64,000 bases of DNA, from the NCBI GenBank assembly GCA_016720425.1, contig JADKKQ010000001.1:310001-374000 (forward strand), read 5' to 3'. Both the position numbers and the translations under genes were made by a program. The notes beneath the pieces are model-generated. The model saw only the letters and a list, made by a program, of their open reading frames with translations. It was not told the DNA's origin and ran no database searches. This document shows positions 17,658 to 26,398 of the stretch, piece by piece; position 1 is the stretch's first letter; every line of letters starts with the position of its first letter. Origin of the DNA: Betaproteobacteria bacterium (lineage in GTDB: Bacteria; Pseudomonadota; Gammaproteobacteria; Burkholderiales; Casimicrobiaceae).

Positions 17658-18671
17658 GTGCGCGACTACTGGACGTCCTGCGGCTATCGGCTGCTGGCCC
17701 GCGGCGCCGACGGGCGCCTGACGCTGACCGACGATTTCCTGCGCGCGTCGCTGCTGCGCCCCGAGCTCGCGCCGGTGCCCGAGTCCTGCGCCGCCGAACT
17801 GGCGCTGCACGACCGGCTCGTCGCCGCGCCCCGCGCCGCCGTCTCCGCGGCGGAGCTGGCCGCGCTGGCCGACGCCGACGCGCGCGACAACTACGCGATC
17901 TGGCTGCGCTTCCGGTCGCGACTCGCCGCCGCGCCGTCGATCGAGGCGGCCTATGCCGGGTTGTTCCACGAGGGCGTCGACGTTCCGCCGCTGTTCGTCC
18001 AGCAGCTGACGCAGATCCTGCTGCGCCACATCCTGGGGGACGCGCCGCCGCCGCTGCAGGCGCGGGCCGCCGAGATGCTGTTCCGGCCGCAGAAGATCGC
18101 CGTCACCGAGGACGGCGCGGTGATGGCCGCCGACGAACACGCGGTCGAGCTGTACGCGACCACCGGTGGCTTCGGCAGCCTGGGCGAGCTGCTGCAGCAG
18201 AACCGGACGCCGCTGCGAACCGTGGATCTCGACGTCCTCGACGGCGACAACGCCGAGTCCTACTGGGACCGCGACGAGCGGCACGACCTCGCGGTGAGCC
18301 TCAATCGCGGCCGCCCGGCGCTGGACGCGCTGTGCCGGGTGCTCGAGCGCTGGGTCGACCACTTCACCGGCGCTGCCGTCACCATCAGGCCGCAACGCGA
18401 GATCGACGACCGGCGCTGGGTGTGGCACGTCGGTCTCGACGCCGAGGCTTCGGCGCTGCTGAACGACCTGTACAACCGGGTCGACGTCGATGACGATAGA
18501 ATGGGTCGGCTGCTGTGCCTGTTCGAGCTCGAGTTCGCGAATCCCGCCGACATGCGCCCCGCGATCGCCGGCCGTCCGGTCTACCTGGCGATGGCGATGG
18601 ACCGCGACCAGCGGCTGAAGCTGAAGCCGCAGAACCTGCTGCTCAACCTGCCTCTTTCCCGACCGCAATGA
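17658..18671 (+). CDS. uncharacterised protein, DUF6352-like
   Basis: 337-residue cytoplasmic protein starting at GTG (GAAGGATCC upstream). The opening MRDYWTSCGYRLL and the DADARDNYAIWLRFRSRL segment match what I recall of the DUF6352 family, common in Burkholderiales and of unknown function. No signal peptide, membrane helix or catalytic motif is evident. The C-terminus LKLKPQNLLLNLPL is hydrophobic-periodic. Its stop overlaps the following start (ATGA), so it is translationally coupled to the secreted DUF6265-like protein. Confidence 0.75.
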   Translation: MRDYWTSCGYRLLARGADGRLTLTDDFLRASLLRPELAPVPESCAAELALHDRLVAAPRAAVSAAELAALADADARDNYAIWLRFRSRLAAAPSIEAAYAGLFHEGVDVPPLFVQQLTQILLRHILGDAPPPLQARAAEMLFRPQKIAVTEDGAVMAADEHAVELYATTGGFGSLGELLQQNRTPLRTVDLDVLDGDNAESYWDRDERHDLAVSLNRGRPALDALCRVLERWVDHFTGAAVTIRPQREIDDRRWVWHVGLDAEASALLNDLYNRVDVDDDRMGRLLCLFELEFANPADMRPAIAGRPVYLAMAMDRDQRLKLKPQNLLLNLPLSRPQ

Positions 18672-19237
18672 CCCTCCCACGTTTGCTTCGAATCTCCCCC
18701 CGCTTCCTGATCGGCTGCGTGCTGGCGGGCCTGTCGATCGCGGCCGTCCCGGCGCAGGCGCAGCCGGCCGCCGCCGCGACGCCTGGCGCCGGCGCGAGCG
18801 CGGGGCCGCTGGCGCCGCTGGCGTGGCTGGCCGGATGCTGGCGCGGCACCGTCAACCAGCGCGAGTTTCGCGAGCAGTGGATGCCGCTGCGCGGCGGCCT
18901 GATGGTCGGCGTGAGCCACACGCTGAACGGGGACCGGACGCAGAACTTCGAGTACCTGCGGCTCGAATCGCGCGCCGACGGGGTCCACTACGTCGCCGCG
19001 CCCTCCGGCAGGGACGAGACCGCGTTCCGGCTCGCGGCGCAGACGCGCGACGGGGACGACGAGATCTTCAATTTCGCCAACCCGGTCGACGCGTTTCCGC
19101 AGACGATCATCTACCGCCGCGGCACCAAGGGTTGGCTCTACGCGCACGTCGAGGGCAAGGTGAACGGCGCCGAGCAGAAGGTCATCTACCCGATGCGCCG
19201 GGTCGATTGCGAGACCGGCGAGAACATCGAGAAGTAG
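18668..19237 (+). CDS. secreted DUF6265-like protein
   Basis: 189 residues with a signal peptide (FLIGCVLAGLSIAAVPAQAQ, about 13-32). The mature part contains LAPLAWLAGCWRGT followed by EQWMPLRGGLMVGVSHT, the start of a lipocalin-like DUF6265 domain. The WLAGCWRG turn is diagnostic; the function is unknown. The start overlaps the DUF6352-like stop by 4 bp. Convergent with rnhA, with a 72-bp gap. Confidence 0.78.
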   Translation: MTLPRLLRISPRFLIGCVLAGLSIAAVPAQAQPAAAATPGAGASAGPLAPLAWLAGCWRGTVNQREFREQWMPLRGGLMVGVSHTLNGDRTQNFEYLRLESRADGVHYVAAPSGRDETAFRLAAQTRDGDDEIFNFANPVDAFPQTIIYRRGTKGWLYAHVEGKVNGAEQKVIYPMRRVDCETGENIEK

Positions 19238-19309
19238 GCGCCGCTCCCGCCGCGGTCGGCGTTCGAGGACGCGCTGCCGGCACCGCGCCGGCGCCCCGCG
19301 GCGAACCTC

Positions 19310-19783
19310 TCAGCGCAGCACGGCGGCGACGCCGCGGTTGGCGAGCAGGTCGGCGCGTTCGTTGCCCGGGTCGTCGTTGTGGCCGCGCACCCAGTGCCAA
19401 CGGATGCGGTGGCGCCCGGCCGCGGCGTCGAGCTCGCGCCACAGTTCGGCGTTCTTCACCGGCTTGCGGTCGGAGGTCTTCCAGCCGTTCTTCTTCCAGC
19501 CGTGAATCCAGGTCTCGATGCCGTTCTTCACGTACTGCGAATCGGTGTAGAGCTCGACCTCGCAGCCGCGCTTCAGGCTCTCCAGCGCGCGGATGACCGC
19601 GGTCAGTTCCATCCGGTTGTTGGTGGTCGCGGCCTCGCCGCCGAAGAGCTCGCGCTCGTGATCGCCCCAGCTCAGCAGCGCACCCCAGCCGCCGGGACCC
19701 GGATTGCCCTTGCAGGCGCCGTCGGTGTGGATGGTCACCGCGTCGCTCGCCGGGTCGCCGGCGTGGCGGTCGCGCGAGTTCAT
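19310..19783 (-). CDS. rnhA: ribonuclease HI
   Basis: Degrades RNA in RNA-DNA hybrids. 157 residues, standard length. The DEDD catalytic set is D21 (HTDGACKGNPGPGGWG), E59 (NNRMELTA), D81 (YTDSQYV) and D145 (NERADLLA), with H135 in the flexible VRGHND loop. ATG at 19783 overlaps the stop of the upstream methyltransferase by 4 bp, so both are made from one mRNA. This rnhA, methyltransferase, gloB neighbourhood is common in proteobacteria. Confidence 0.96.
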   Translation of the reverse strand: MNSRDRHAGDPASDAVTIHTDGACKGNPGPGGWGALLSWGDHERELFGGEAATTNNRMELTAVIRALESLKRGCEVELYTDSQYVKNGIETWIHGWKKNGWKTSDRKPVKNAELWRELDAAAGRHRIRWHWVRGHNDDPGNERADLLANRGVAAVLR

Positions 19784-20538
19784 GAGCCAGCGACCGGCCG
19801 GCGCTCGATGCACTCGCGGGCCTGTCGCGGCGCGGCCGCCAGCGCGCGCTTGGGCCGCTGCCATGCGGGCGTGATCACCCGCATGCCGGTCACCCGCTTG
19901 GTGGCGCGGAGGTAGTAGACGCCCCCGGCGATCGGCCACCAGCGGTCGCCGGCCGCTTCGAAGAAGCCGCAGCGTGCGCGCCACGCCGGATTGCGGCAGG
20001 GCGGCACGTAGGCGTCGAGGCCGCCGCCGGTGACCTCGAACCCGAGCAGCGCCAGCCAGTCCTTGAGGCGGTAGAGGGCGATGAAATTGCCGTTCCACGG
20101 CGGCGTGGTCTCGCGACCGAAGTAGCGCTTGGCGCCGAACAGGCTGAACGGGTTGAAGCCGGCGATGACGATCTGGCCCTCCGGGCGCAGCGCACGGTGC
20201 GCCTCGCGCAGCAGCTGGTGCGGCTCGCTGGTGAACTCGAGCGCGTGCGGCAGCACGATGAGGTCGAGCGCGTTCTCGGAAAACGGCAGCCAGTGCGGGT
20301 CGGCGCGCAGCTGCGCCGGGGCGTCGTAGTCGACGGTCCAGCGCGCCGCGATCCGGCTCTGCGTCAGGAAGCCGTACTCGGACAGGCCGACCTGGATCGC
20401 GCGATAGCCGAAGATGTCGGCGACCGTCCGGTCGAACCAGGCCAGCTCGCGCGTGAGCAGGTAGCTTCCGAGCGGCGTGGCGAACCAGTCGGCGAGCGTC
20501 GTTGACACTGCCTCGGGAGGTTGCGACGATGCGTCCAT
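19780..20538 (-). CDS. class I SAM-dependent methyltransferase
   Basis: 252 residues. The early DWFATPLGSYLLTRELAWFD segment and the LPFSENALDLIVLPHALEF core identify the methyltransferase usually found between gloB and rnhA in proteobacteria. The glycine-rich SAM loop is weak and motif IV-like VLPHALEF is the clearest. Substrate unknown. The start is uncertain: ATG at 20538 shares two bases with the divergent gloB ATG (CATG). A GTG about 33 bp inside (VSTTLADWF) is a reasonable alternative. Confidence 0.82.
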   Translation of the reverse strand: MDASSQPPEAVSTTLADWFATPLGSYLLTRELAWFDRTVADIFGYRAIQVGLSEYGFLTQSRIAARWTVDYDAPAQLRADPHWLPFSENALDLIVLPHALEFTSEPHQLLREAHRALRPEGQIVIAGFNPFSLFGAKRYFGRETTPPWNGNFIALYRLKDWLALLGFEVTGGGLDAYVPPCRNPAWRARCGFFEAAGDRWWPIAGGVYYLRATKRVTGMRVITPAWQRPKRALAAAPRQARECIERRPVAGS

Positions 20539-21316
20539 GCCGGCGATTATCCCGATCCCCGCGTTCAGCGACAACTACATCTGGCTGTTGCGCGCGGGCG
20601 GCCACGCGGCCGTCGTCGACCCCGGCGACGCCGATCCGGTGCTGCTGCACCTCGATCGCGAGGGTCTCCGGCTGGCGGCGATTCTCGTCACCCATCACCA
20701 CGGCGACCACACCGGCGGCATCGCGGCGCTGCTGGCGCGATTCCCCGTGCCGGTGCTCGGGCCGGCGCGGGAGCGGATCGGCGGACGCACGCAGGCGCTG
20801 GCCGACGGCGACGTCGCGCGCGTGCCGGCGCTGGAGCTGGCGCTCGACGTCATCGACGTGCCGGGGCACACGGCCGGGCACATCGCGTACGCCGGCGTCG
20901 TCGCCGGCGCGCCGGTCGCGTTCGTCGGCGACACGCTGTTCGGCGGCGGTTGCGGACGGCTGTTCGAGGGCACGCCGGCGCAGATGGCGCACTCGCTGGC
21001 GCGGCTGGCGGAACTGCCGGGCAACACGCGGGTCTACTGTGCGCATGAATACACGCTGTCCAATCTGCGCTTCGCGCGTGTCGTCGAGCCCGGCAACGAC
21101 GCCCTCGCCGCGCGCCAGGCACGCGAGCAGCAGCGCCGCGACCGCGGCCAGCCGACGGTGCCGATGACGCTCGACGACGAGCGCGCGACCAATCCGTTCC
21201 TGCGCGCCGCGGTCCCGGCGGTGGCCGCCGCGGCGACGGCGTGGGCTGGCCGGCCGCTGCCCGACGACGTGGCGGTGTTCGCGGCCCTGCGCGAGTGGAA
21301 GAACGGCTTCCGTTGA
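20537..21316 (+). CDS. gloB: hydroxyacylglutathione hydrolase (glyoxalase II)
   Basis: Hydrolyses S-lactoylglutathione to D-lactate and glutathione in methylglyoxal detoxification. 259 residues. The metallo-beta-lactamase metal motif T-H-H-H-G-D-H is at residues 52-58, then DVPGHTAGHIAY, FVGDTLFGGGCGRLFEG and CAHEYTLSNLRFA. MPAIIPIPAFSDNYIW is the canonical family start, which fixes the ATG at 20537. Divergent from the methyltransferase with overlapping start codons. Confidence 0.95.
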   Translation: MPAIIPIPAFSDNYIWLLRAGGHAAVVDPGDADPVLLHLDREGLRLAAILVTHHHGDHTGGIAALLARFPVPVLGPARERIGGRTQALADGDVARVPALELALDVIDVPGHTAGHIAYAGVVAGAPVAFVGDTLFGGGCGRLFEGTPAQMAHSLARLAELPGNTRVYCAHEYTLSNLRFARVVEPGNDALAARQAREQQRRDRGQPTVPMTLDDERATNPFLRAAVPAVAAAATAWAGRPLPDDVAVFAALREWKNGFR

Positions 21317-21411
21317 CGGCGCCGTTCCGCGCGGCGCGCCGGTTGACCTGCGCCCCCCGCCCGCCTACCATCGGCGCTCCTTTCGCGCCGCTGCGCGTGA
21401 CTCCCCTGCCC

Positions 21412-22944
21412 ATGCGATCGCGACTCCCGCTGCTTGCCCTGATGGCGCTGCTCGCCGGCTGCGCGACGACGGCCCCCGAGCGCCCTCCCGCGCCCGACGA
21501 GCTCGCGATCATCGCGACGCCGATGGCACCGCTGCCGCTGGCGATCGGCACGGCGCTGCCCGCGCCCACCGTCCCCGCTCCCTTTTCCCCGCTCGCGGCG
21601 GCCGAGCTCGAGACCTTGCCGGCGCCGGCCGAGGACCTGTGGACGCGGATCCGCAAGGGCACGAATCTGCCCGACCTCGACGACGGCTACGTCGCCAAGT
21701 GGGAGGAGTGGTACGCGTCGCGGCCCGACTACGTCGCGCGGATGATCGACCGCAGCCGGCGCTACCTCTACTACATCGTGCTCGAGGTCGAGCAGCGGGG
21801 GATGCCGCTGGAGCTCGCGCTGCTGCCGATGGTCGAGAGCGCCTACAACCCGGTGGCGATCTCGTCGGCGCGGGCGGCGGGCATCTGGCAGTTCATGCCG
21901 TCGACCGGCAAGCACTACGGACTCAAGCAGAATTTCTGGTTCGACGCGCGGCGCGACGTCGTCGCCGCGACCGACGGCGCGCTCAACTACCTGAAGAAGC
22001 TGCACGAACAGTTCGGCGACTGGCAGCTCGCCCTGGCCGCCTACAACTGGGGCGAGGGCAACGTCGCGCGCGCGATCGCCCGGAACCAGAAGGCCGGGCT
22101 GCCGACCGACTACGCGAGCCTCGCGATGCCCGACGAGACCCGCAACTACCTGCCCAAGCTGCAGGCGGTGAAGAACATCATCCGCGACCCCGAGAAGTAC
22201 GGGCTGGAACTCGCCGACGTGCCCGACGCGCCGTACTTCGCGATCGTCCGGACCACGCGGACGATCGACGTCAAGCGCGCCGCCGAGCTCGCCGAGATGT
22301 CGCAGGACGAATTCCAGTACCTCAACCCGCATCACAACCGCCCGGTGATCGCCGGCGCCGACGAGCACGCCATTCTGCTGCCGATCGACAAGGCGGAGCT
22401 CTTCGCCGCCAAGCTCGAGCTCGCCGACCAGCCGCTGGTGTCCTGGCAGGCGTACCGGATGCACCGGGGCGAGACGCTGCCGCAGGTCGCGGCGAAGTTC
22501 GCGCTGCCGGTGGAATCGCTGCGCGCCGTCAACGGCATCGGGCCGAAGGCGCGGCTGCACGAGGGCCACACCCTGCTGGTCCCGTCGCAGCGCCCGACCG
22601 CGCAGTCCGAGGCGGCGCTCGGGCAGGCGGTGTTCACGACGGTGCCTCAGGGGCGGACCTTCTACTACCGCGTCCAGCGGGGCGAGTCGCTGGCGGCGAT
22701 CGCGACGCGCTACGGCGTGACCACGCAGGATATCCGCGGCTGGAACGGCATGGTGCACGCCAGCGTCCGCGTCGGGCAGCAGTTGCGGATCACCAGCGAC
22801 TTCGGACCGAACGCGGCGCGGGCCAAGCGGGCGTCGGGCAAGCCGGTGCTGACGACGCGCGTCAAGTCGGCGCCCGGGGCGAAGGCGGCGCTGAAGAACG
22901 GCAAGGCGACCGCCAGCCGCAGGGCGAAGACCACGGGGCGCTAG
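21412..22944 (+). CDS. mltD: membrane-bound lytic murein transglycosylase D
   Basis: 510-residue outer-membrane lipoprotein that cleaves peptidoglycan. Lipobox LLAGC sits at the end of a short signal peptide (residues 1-17). The lysozyme-like domain starts near residue 100; the catalytic glutamate is E142 in MVESAYNP, followed by GIWQFMPSTGKHYGL and AYNWGEGNVARA. Two LysM domains follow (about 345-390 and 415-460; YRVQRGESLAAIATRYGVT). The tail is rich in Lys/Ala. ATG chosen at the lipoprotein signal. A strong hairpin terminator lies about 70 bp beyond the stop, shared with the convergent histone-like gene. Confidence 0.94.
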   Translation: MRSRLPLLALMALLAGCATTAPERPPAPDELAIIATPMAPLPLAIGTALPAPTVPAPFSPLAAAELETLPAPAEDLWTRIRKGTNLPDLDDGYVAKWEEWYASRPDYVARMIDRSRRYLYYIVLEVEQRGMPLELALLPMVESAYNPVAISSARAAGIWQFMPSTGKHYGLKQNFWFDARRDVVAATDGALNYLKKLHEQFGDWQLALAAYNWGEGNVARAIARNQKAGLPTDYASLAMPDETRNYLPKLQAVKNIIRDPEKYGLELADVPDAPYFAIVRTTRTIDVKRAAELAEMSQDEFQYLNPHHNRPVIAGADEHAILLPIDKAELFAAKLELADQPLVSWQAYRMHRGETLPQVAAKFALPVESLRAVNGIGPKARLHEGHTLLVPSQRPTAQSEAALGQAVFTTVPQGRTFYYRVQRGESLAAIATRYGVTTQDIRGWNGMVHASVRVGQQLRITSDFGPNAARAKRASGKPVLTTRVKSAPGAKAALKNGKATASRRAKTTGR

Positions 22945-23016
22945 CGGGCGGCATCGGGACCCGGTGCCGCGGTCAGGCCCTGCGGGCCGGGGCGGCGCGG
23001 GGCGGACCCCCCAATG

Positions 23017-23050
23017 AAAACAGGCGACGCATGCTGCGCCGCCTGTTTTT
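23017..23050. terminator. bidirectional intrinsic terminator between mltD and the histone-like gene
   Basis: AAAACAGGCG and CGCCTGTTTT form a 10-bp stem with a partly paired 13-base interior. T runs are present on both strands, suitable for two convergent genes. Confidence 0.88.
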
Positions 23051-23095
23051 CTGTCCGCCTCGGTGATCGGGCGAACCTGCTGCCGCGGGAAGGAA

Positions 23096-23482
23096 TTACT
23101 TCTTGGCGGCCTTCTTCTTCGGCGCGGCCTTGCGCTTGGTGGTCGCCTTCTTGGCGGCCTTCTTCGGTGCGGCCTTGCGCTTGGTGGTCGCCTTCTTGGC
23201 GGCCTTCTTGACGACCTTCTTCGCCGCCTTCTTCTTCGCGACCTTCTTGACGGCCTTCTTGGCGACCTTCTTGACGGCCTTCTTGGCGACCTTCTTGACG
23301 GCCTTCTTCTTCGCGACCTTCTTGACGGCCTTCTTGGCGGCGGCCTTCTTCGCGACTTTCTTCACGGCCTTCTTGGCGGCGGCCTTCTTCGCGACTTTCT
23401 TCACCGCGGCGCGCTTCTTGGTCGCCTTCTTGGGCGCCGGGGCCGGGGCGGCCGGCGTCAGCGTGGAAAGGATATCTGCCAT
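23096..23482 (-). CDS. histone H1-like lysine/alanine-repeat DNA-binding protein
   Basis: 128 residues, almost entirely Lys, Ala and Val after the first 17. Repeats of AVKKVAKK occupy about residues 27-90, followed by two copies of KKATTKRKAAPKK. Such proteins (AlgP/Hc1/BpH1 type) bind DNA non-specifically through their basic tail, resembling eukaryotic histone H1, and occur in many betaproteobacteria. AGGAGA precedes the ATG at 23482. It has its own AT-rich promoter region (23,483-23,660), unusual for this window, which suggests strong or regulated expression. The codon repeats make the gene prone to length changes. Confidence 0.9.
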   Translation of the reverse strand: MADILSTLTPAAPAPAPKKATKKRAAVKKVAKKAAAKKAVKKVAKKAAAKKAVKKVAKKKAVKKVAKKAVKKVAKKAVKKVAKKKAAKKVVKKAAKKATTKRKAAPKKAAKKATTKRKAAPKKKAAKK

Positions 23483-23606
23483 TCTTTGGTTCTCCTGTCT
23501 GAGTTGCTGTAAGTGTTTTGGTGTTTCTGTTTCGCCGCAGGCCGCTTGAGATTTGATCCAGAGCATCTGCAAACTCTTGACAAACCCTTTGCTACCTGCT
23601 GCCTGA

Positions 23607-23634
23607 ATTCTAGCCACATTTTTTTGAATTGCAA
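23607..23634 (-). promoter_or_regulatory. promoter of the histone-like gene
   Basis: On the minus strand, -35 TTGCAA (23634-23629) and -10 TAGAAT (23612-23607) have 16-bp spacing and lie in the most AT-rich intergenic stretch of the window. The predicted leader is about 120 nt. Confidence 0.6.
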
Positions 23635-23732
23635 GATTTCTTCGTCGATTAATCGCGCGGCAAATGCGGCTGTTGCGCTTTCGCACACCCGATTCTCGAC
23701 TTGCACCGCGCGCATCGCCGACGCGCGCGCGA

Positions 23733-24977
23733 TCACGGCAACCGCGTCTCGTGCGCGAACAGATCGGCGAGCGTCTCGCGCGGCCGGATGAGATGCGCGC
23801 GGGCACCGTCGACCATCACCTCGCAGGCGCGGGGTCGCGAATTGTAGTTGGAGCTCATCGCGAAGCCGTACGCGCCGGCGCCGCGCACGGCGAGCAGGTC
23901 GCCGGGCGCGAGAACGAGTTCGCGGTCCCGCGCGAGGAAGTCGCCGCTCTCGCAGATCGGGCCGACGATCTGCCAGTGCCGCGCGGCGCCGGCGCGGGGA
24001 CGGACCGCGTCGACGGCGTGCCACGCGTCGTAGAGCGCCGGGCGGATGAGGTCGTTCATCGCCGCGTCGACGATCGCGAAGTGATGGCCGTCGCCGGGCT
24101 TGAGATAGAGCACGCGGGTGAGCAGGACTCCGGCGTCGCCGACCAGGAACCGGCCGGGCTCGAACAGCAGCTTGTGCGGACGGTCGCGGAACTGGCCGCG
24201 AACCACGCGCGCGTAGTCCCGGGGATCGATCGTCACCTCGTCGCGGTAGCGAATGCCGATCCCTCCCCCCAGGTCGACGTGATCGAGGCGGATGCCGTCG
24301 GCCTCGAGGCCATCGACGAGCTCGAGCATCCTGGCCGTCGCCTCGGCGTAGGCCGGCAAGTCGGTGATCTGCGAGCCGATGTGGCAGTCGATGCCGCGCA
24401 CCGCGACGTGCGGCAGCGTCGCCGCGTGTCGGTAGAGGGCCGGCGCGTCGTCGAAGGCGACGCCGAACTTGCTCTCCTTCAGTCCGGTGGCGATGTACGG
24501 GTGGGTGCGCGGGTCGACGTCCGGGTTGACGCGGAACGACACCGGCGCCGTGGTGCCCAGCCGCCCGGCGACGGCGTTCAGCACCGCGAGCTCGGCCGCG
24601 GACTCGACGTTGAAGCAGAGGATCCGGGCCGCCAGCGCGGCCTCCATCTCGGACTCGGTCTTGCCGACGCCGGAGAACACGACCTTGGCCGGGTCGCCGC
24701 CCGCGGCCAGCACGCGGGCGAGCTCGCCGCCCGACACGATGTCGAAGCCGCAGCCCAGCCGCGCGAACACGTCGAGCACCGCGAGGTTCGAGTTCGCCTT
24801 CATCGCATAGCAGACGAGGTGCGGCGTGCCGGCGAACGCGTCCGCATACTGCCGGTAGCGGGCTTCGAGCGCGGCGCGCGAGTACACGTAGCAGGGAGTG
24901 CCGAAGCGCGCGGCGATCGCGGTCAGCGCGACGTCTTCGGCGTGCAGGGTGCCGTCGACCGGGCGGAAGGGGGTCAT
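23733..24977 (-). CDS. lysA: diaminopimelate decarboxylase
   Basis: Last step of lysine synthesis: meso-diaminopimelate to lysine, PLP-dependent. 414 residues, normal length. The PLP lysine is K60 in CYAMKANSN; other signatures are CGFDIVSGGEL, HIGSQI, LGGGIGI, EPGRFLVGDAG and the active-site cysteine CESGD followed by GAYGFAMSSNYN. It follows the lptM-like lipoprotein gene with a 15-bp gap, the common lptM-lysA arrangement in proteobacteria. Confidence 0.96.
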   Translation of the reverse strand: MTPFRPVDGTLHAEDVALTAIAARFGTPCYVYSRAALEARYRQYADAFAGTPHLVCYAMKANSNLAVLDVFARLGCGFDIVSGGELARVLAAGGDPAKVVFSGVGKTESEMEAALAARILCFNVESAAELAVLNAVAGRLGTTAPVSFRVNPDVDPRTHPYIATGLKESKFGVAFDDAPALYRHAATLPHVAVRGIDCHIGSQITDLPAYAEATARMLELVDGLEADGIRLDHVDLGGGIGIRYRDEVTIDPRDYARVVRGQFRDRPHKLLFEPGRFLVGDAGVLLTRVLYLKPGDGHHFAIVDAAMNDLIRPALYDAWHAVDAVRPRAGAARHWQIVGPICESGDFLARDRELVLAPGDLLAVRGAGAYGFAMSSNYNSRPRACEVMVDGARAHLIRPRETLADLFAHETRLP

Positions 24978-24992
24978 CGGACTAGCCTCCGC

Positions 24993-25217
24993 TCATGGGC
25001 GGGGGCTGCGCGCGGCGTCGGAGGTCGCGTCCGGCGGCGACGCGGCGCCGGGTGCGGGGGCGGGCGCAGGAGTCGTCGCGGTCGCCGGTGTCGCCGGCGG
25101 CAGCCGCAGCGGTCCCTTGATGCCGCAGCCCGGCAGCGCGAGCGCGGCGGCAGCGGCGACGATCGTCAGACAGCTGCGCAGCGCGCCCGAAGCGGGCAAG
25201 GGGAATTCGCGTAACAT
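24993..25217 (-). CDS. lptM: LptM/YifL-family small lipoprotein
   Basis: 74 residues with a signal peptide and lipobox LALPGC, then GIKGPLRLPP, the CG-[IL]-KGPL signature of the LptM (YifL) family, which helps assemble the LptD LPS translocon in the outer membrane. The tail is low-complexity Pro/Ala/Thr. Its place between cyaY (divergent) and lysA matches E. coli and many other proteobacteria, supporting the assignment despite the short length. Confidence 0.85.
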   Translation of the reverse strand: MLREFPLPASGALRSCLTIVAAAAALALPGCGIKGPLRLPPATPATATTPAPAPAPGAASPPDATSDAARSPRP

Positions 25218-25284
25218 CGAGCCGAAATGCTATCACGCAGCACGCGCGAAGCGCGCCGCGCTCACCGTGGGAGACGTTGCGAAC

Positions 25285-25635
25285 ATGACCACCGACACCG
25301 GATTCATCGCCGTCGCCGACGCCGCACTGACGGCGATCGGCGAGGCGCTCGACCGGGCGCTCGAGACCTCCGACGTCGACGTCGACTGGATGCTGAACGA
25401 CGGCATCCTCGAGATCGAGTGCGAAGACGGCAGCAAGCTCATCGTCAACCGCCATGTGCCGAATCGCGAGATCTGGGTGGCCGCCCGCAGCGGCGGCTTC
25501 CACTTCCGGGCCGGCGGCGGGCGGTGGCGGGACACGCGTTCGGGGGAAGAACTGGGCGCCGCGCTGACCGCGCTGCTGCAGGCGCAGGCGGGCGTCGCGC
25601 TGACGGACCTGGCTCTGGTCGCCGCGGACGACTGA
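25285..25635 (+). CDS. cyaY: iron donor protein CyaY (frataxin)
   Basis: 116-residue frataxin homologue that binds iron and modulates iron-sulfur cluster assembly. The acidic N-terminal helix, DVDVDWMLNDGILEIECEDGS and the sheet motif VNRHVPNREIWVAARSGGFHF are characteristic. ATG at 25285 chosen. Divergent from lptM, 67 bp apart, as in many relatives. Confidence 0.93.
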   Translation: MTTDTGFIAVADAALTAIGEALDRALETSDVDVDWMLNDGILEIECEDGSKLIVNRHVPNREIWVAARSGGFHFRAGGGRWRDTRSGEELGAALTALLQAQAGVALTDLALVAADD

Positions 25636-25657
25636 CGCTGCGGCGACGGCCGCCGCT

Positions 25658-26398
25658 TCAGGCTTCGAGCACCGCCGTCCAGTCGTCGAGCGCACGGCGC
25701 GCCGCAGCGTGTCCCGGGTAGAGCGTCTCGACGCGGGCCCAGAACCGGGGCGAGTGGTTCATCTCGGCGAGATGCGCGACTTCGTGGGCGACGACATAGC
25801 GCGCCAGCGGCGGCGGCAGGTGGACCAGGCGCCGGTTGAGCCGGACCACGCCGGCGCGCGTGCAGCTTCCCCACTCGGTCCGCGCGCAGGAGATCTTCAC
25901 CGGAGGCGGCGGCACGCCGAGGCGGGTGGCCAGCGCGCCGACCTCCGGCGCGAAGCTGCGCAGCGCCTCGTCCTTGAGCCAGCCGCCGACGAAGCCGGCG
26001 ATCGCGGGGCCGTCGGCGGGGGCCGGATGGCGGACGCGAAAGTGGAAGAGGTCGGTCGCGATCGCCTTTTCGCGCGCGGGGTGGAGGTCCAGCGCCAGCG
26101 TTTCGCCGCGATAGAGAATCGGCGCGCCGGGCACCCATTCGCGCGGCAGCACGTCGCGTCGGCGGCGGCGCCAGTGTTCCAGCGCGCGCAGGATCCACGC
26201 TGCCCGGGCGGCGAGCGTGGCGTCGACCTCGCGCAGCGGAACCCAGCGCGGCGCCCGCACGGTGAGCCCGGCGAGGCCGATTTCCATGCCGATCGAGCGG
26301 CGACGGGTGCGGGTCAGCCGGTAGTCGATCCACTGGCCCTGCAGCGCGATCCGGCGGCGCTCGCCGCCTTCGTCGCGGGTCGGCGACAGCCCGATCAA
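25658..26398 (-). CDS. YgjP-like metallopeptidase-domain protein (DUF45)
   Basis: About 246 residues. The zinc-binding motif HEVAHLAEMNHSPRFW near residue 205 and the preceding TEWGSCTRAGVVRLNRRLV are the hallmarks of the YgjP/DUF45 family. Its E. coli member has been linked to UTP hydrolysis; the biological role is unsettled. Best start is a TTG at 26398 overlapping the plsC stop (TTGA); an internal ATG near residue 38 is the alternative. It is last in the minus-strand operon that begins at ybeZ. Confidence 0.82.
   Translation of the reverse strand: MIGLSPTRDEGGERRRIALQGQWIDYRLTRTRRRSIGMEIGLAGLTVRAPRWVPLREVDATLAARAAWILRALEHWRRRRRDVLPREWVPGAPILYRGETLALDLHPAREKAIATDLFHFRVRHPAPADGPAIAGFVGGWLKDEALRSFAPEVGALATRLGVPPPPVKISCARTEWGSCTRAGVVRLNRRLVHLPPPLARYVVAHEVAHLAEMNHSPRFWARVETLYPGHAAARRALDDWTAVLEA

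Noticed and set aside
23063..23549. Leu/Gly- and Phe/Ala-rich plus-strand frames with membrane-like repeats
   Set aside because: Antisense of the lysine/alanine-repeat gene; the repeats are mirrored codons.
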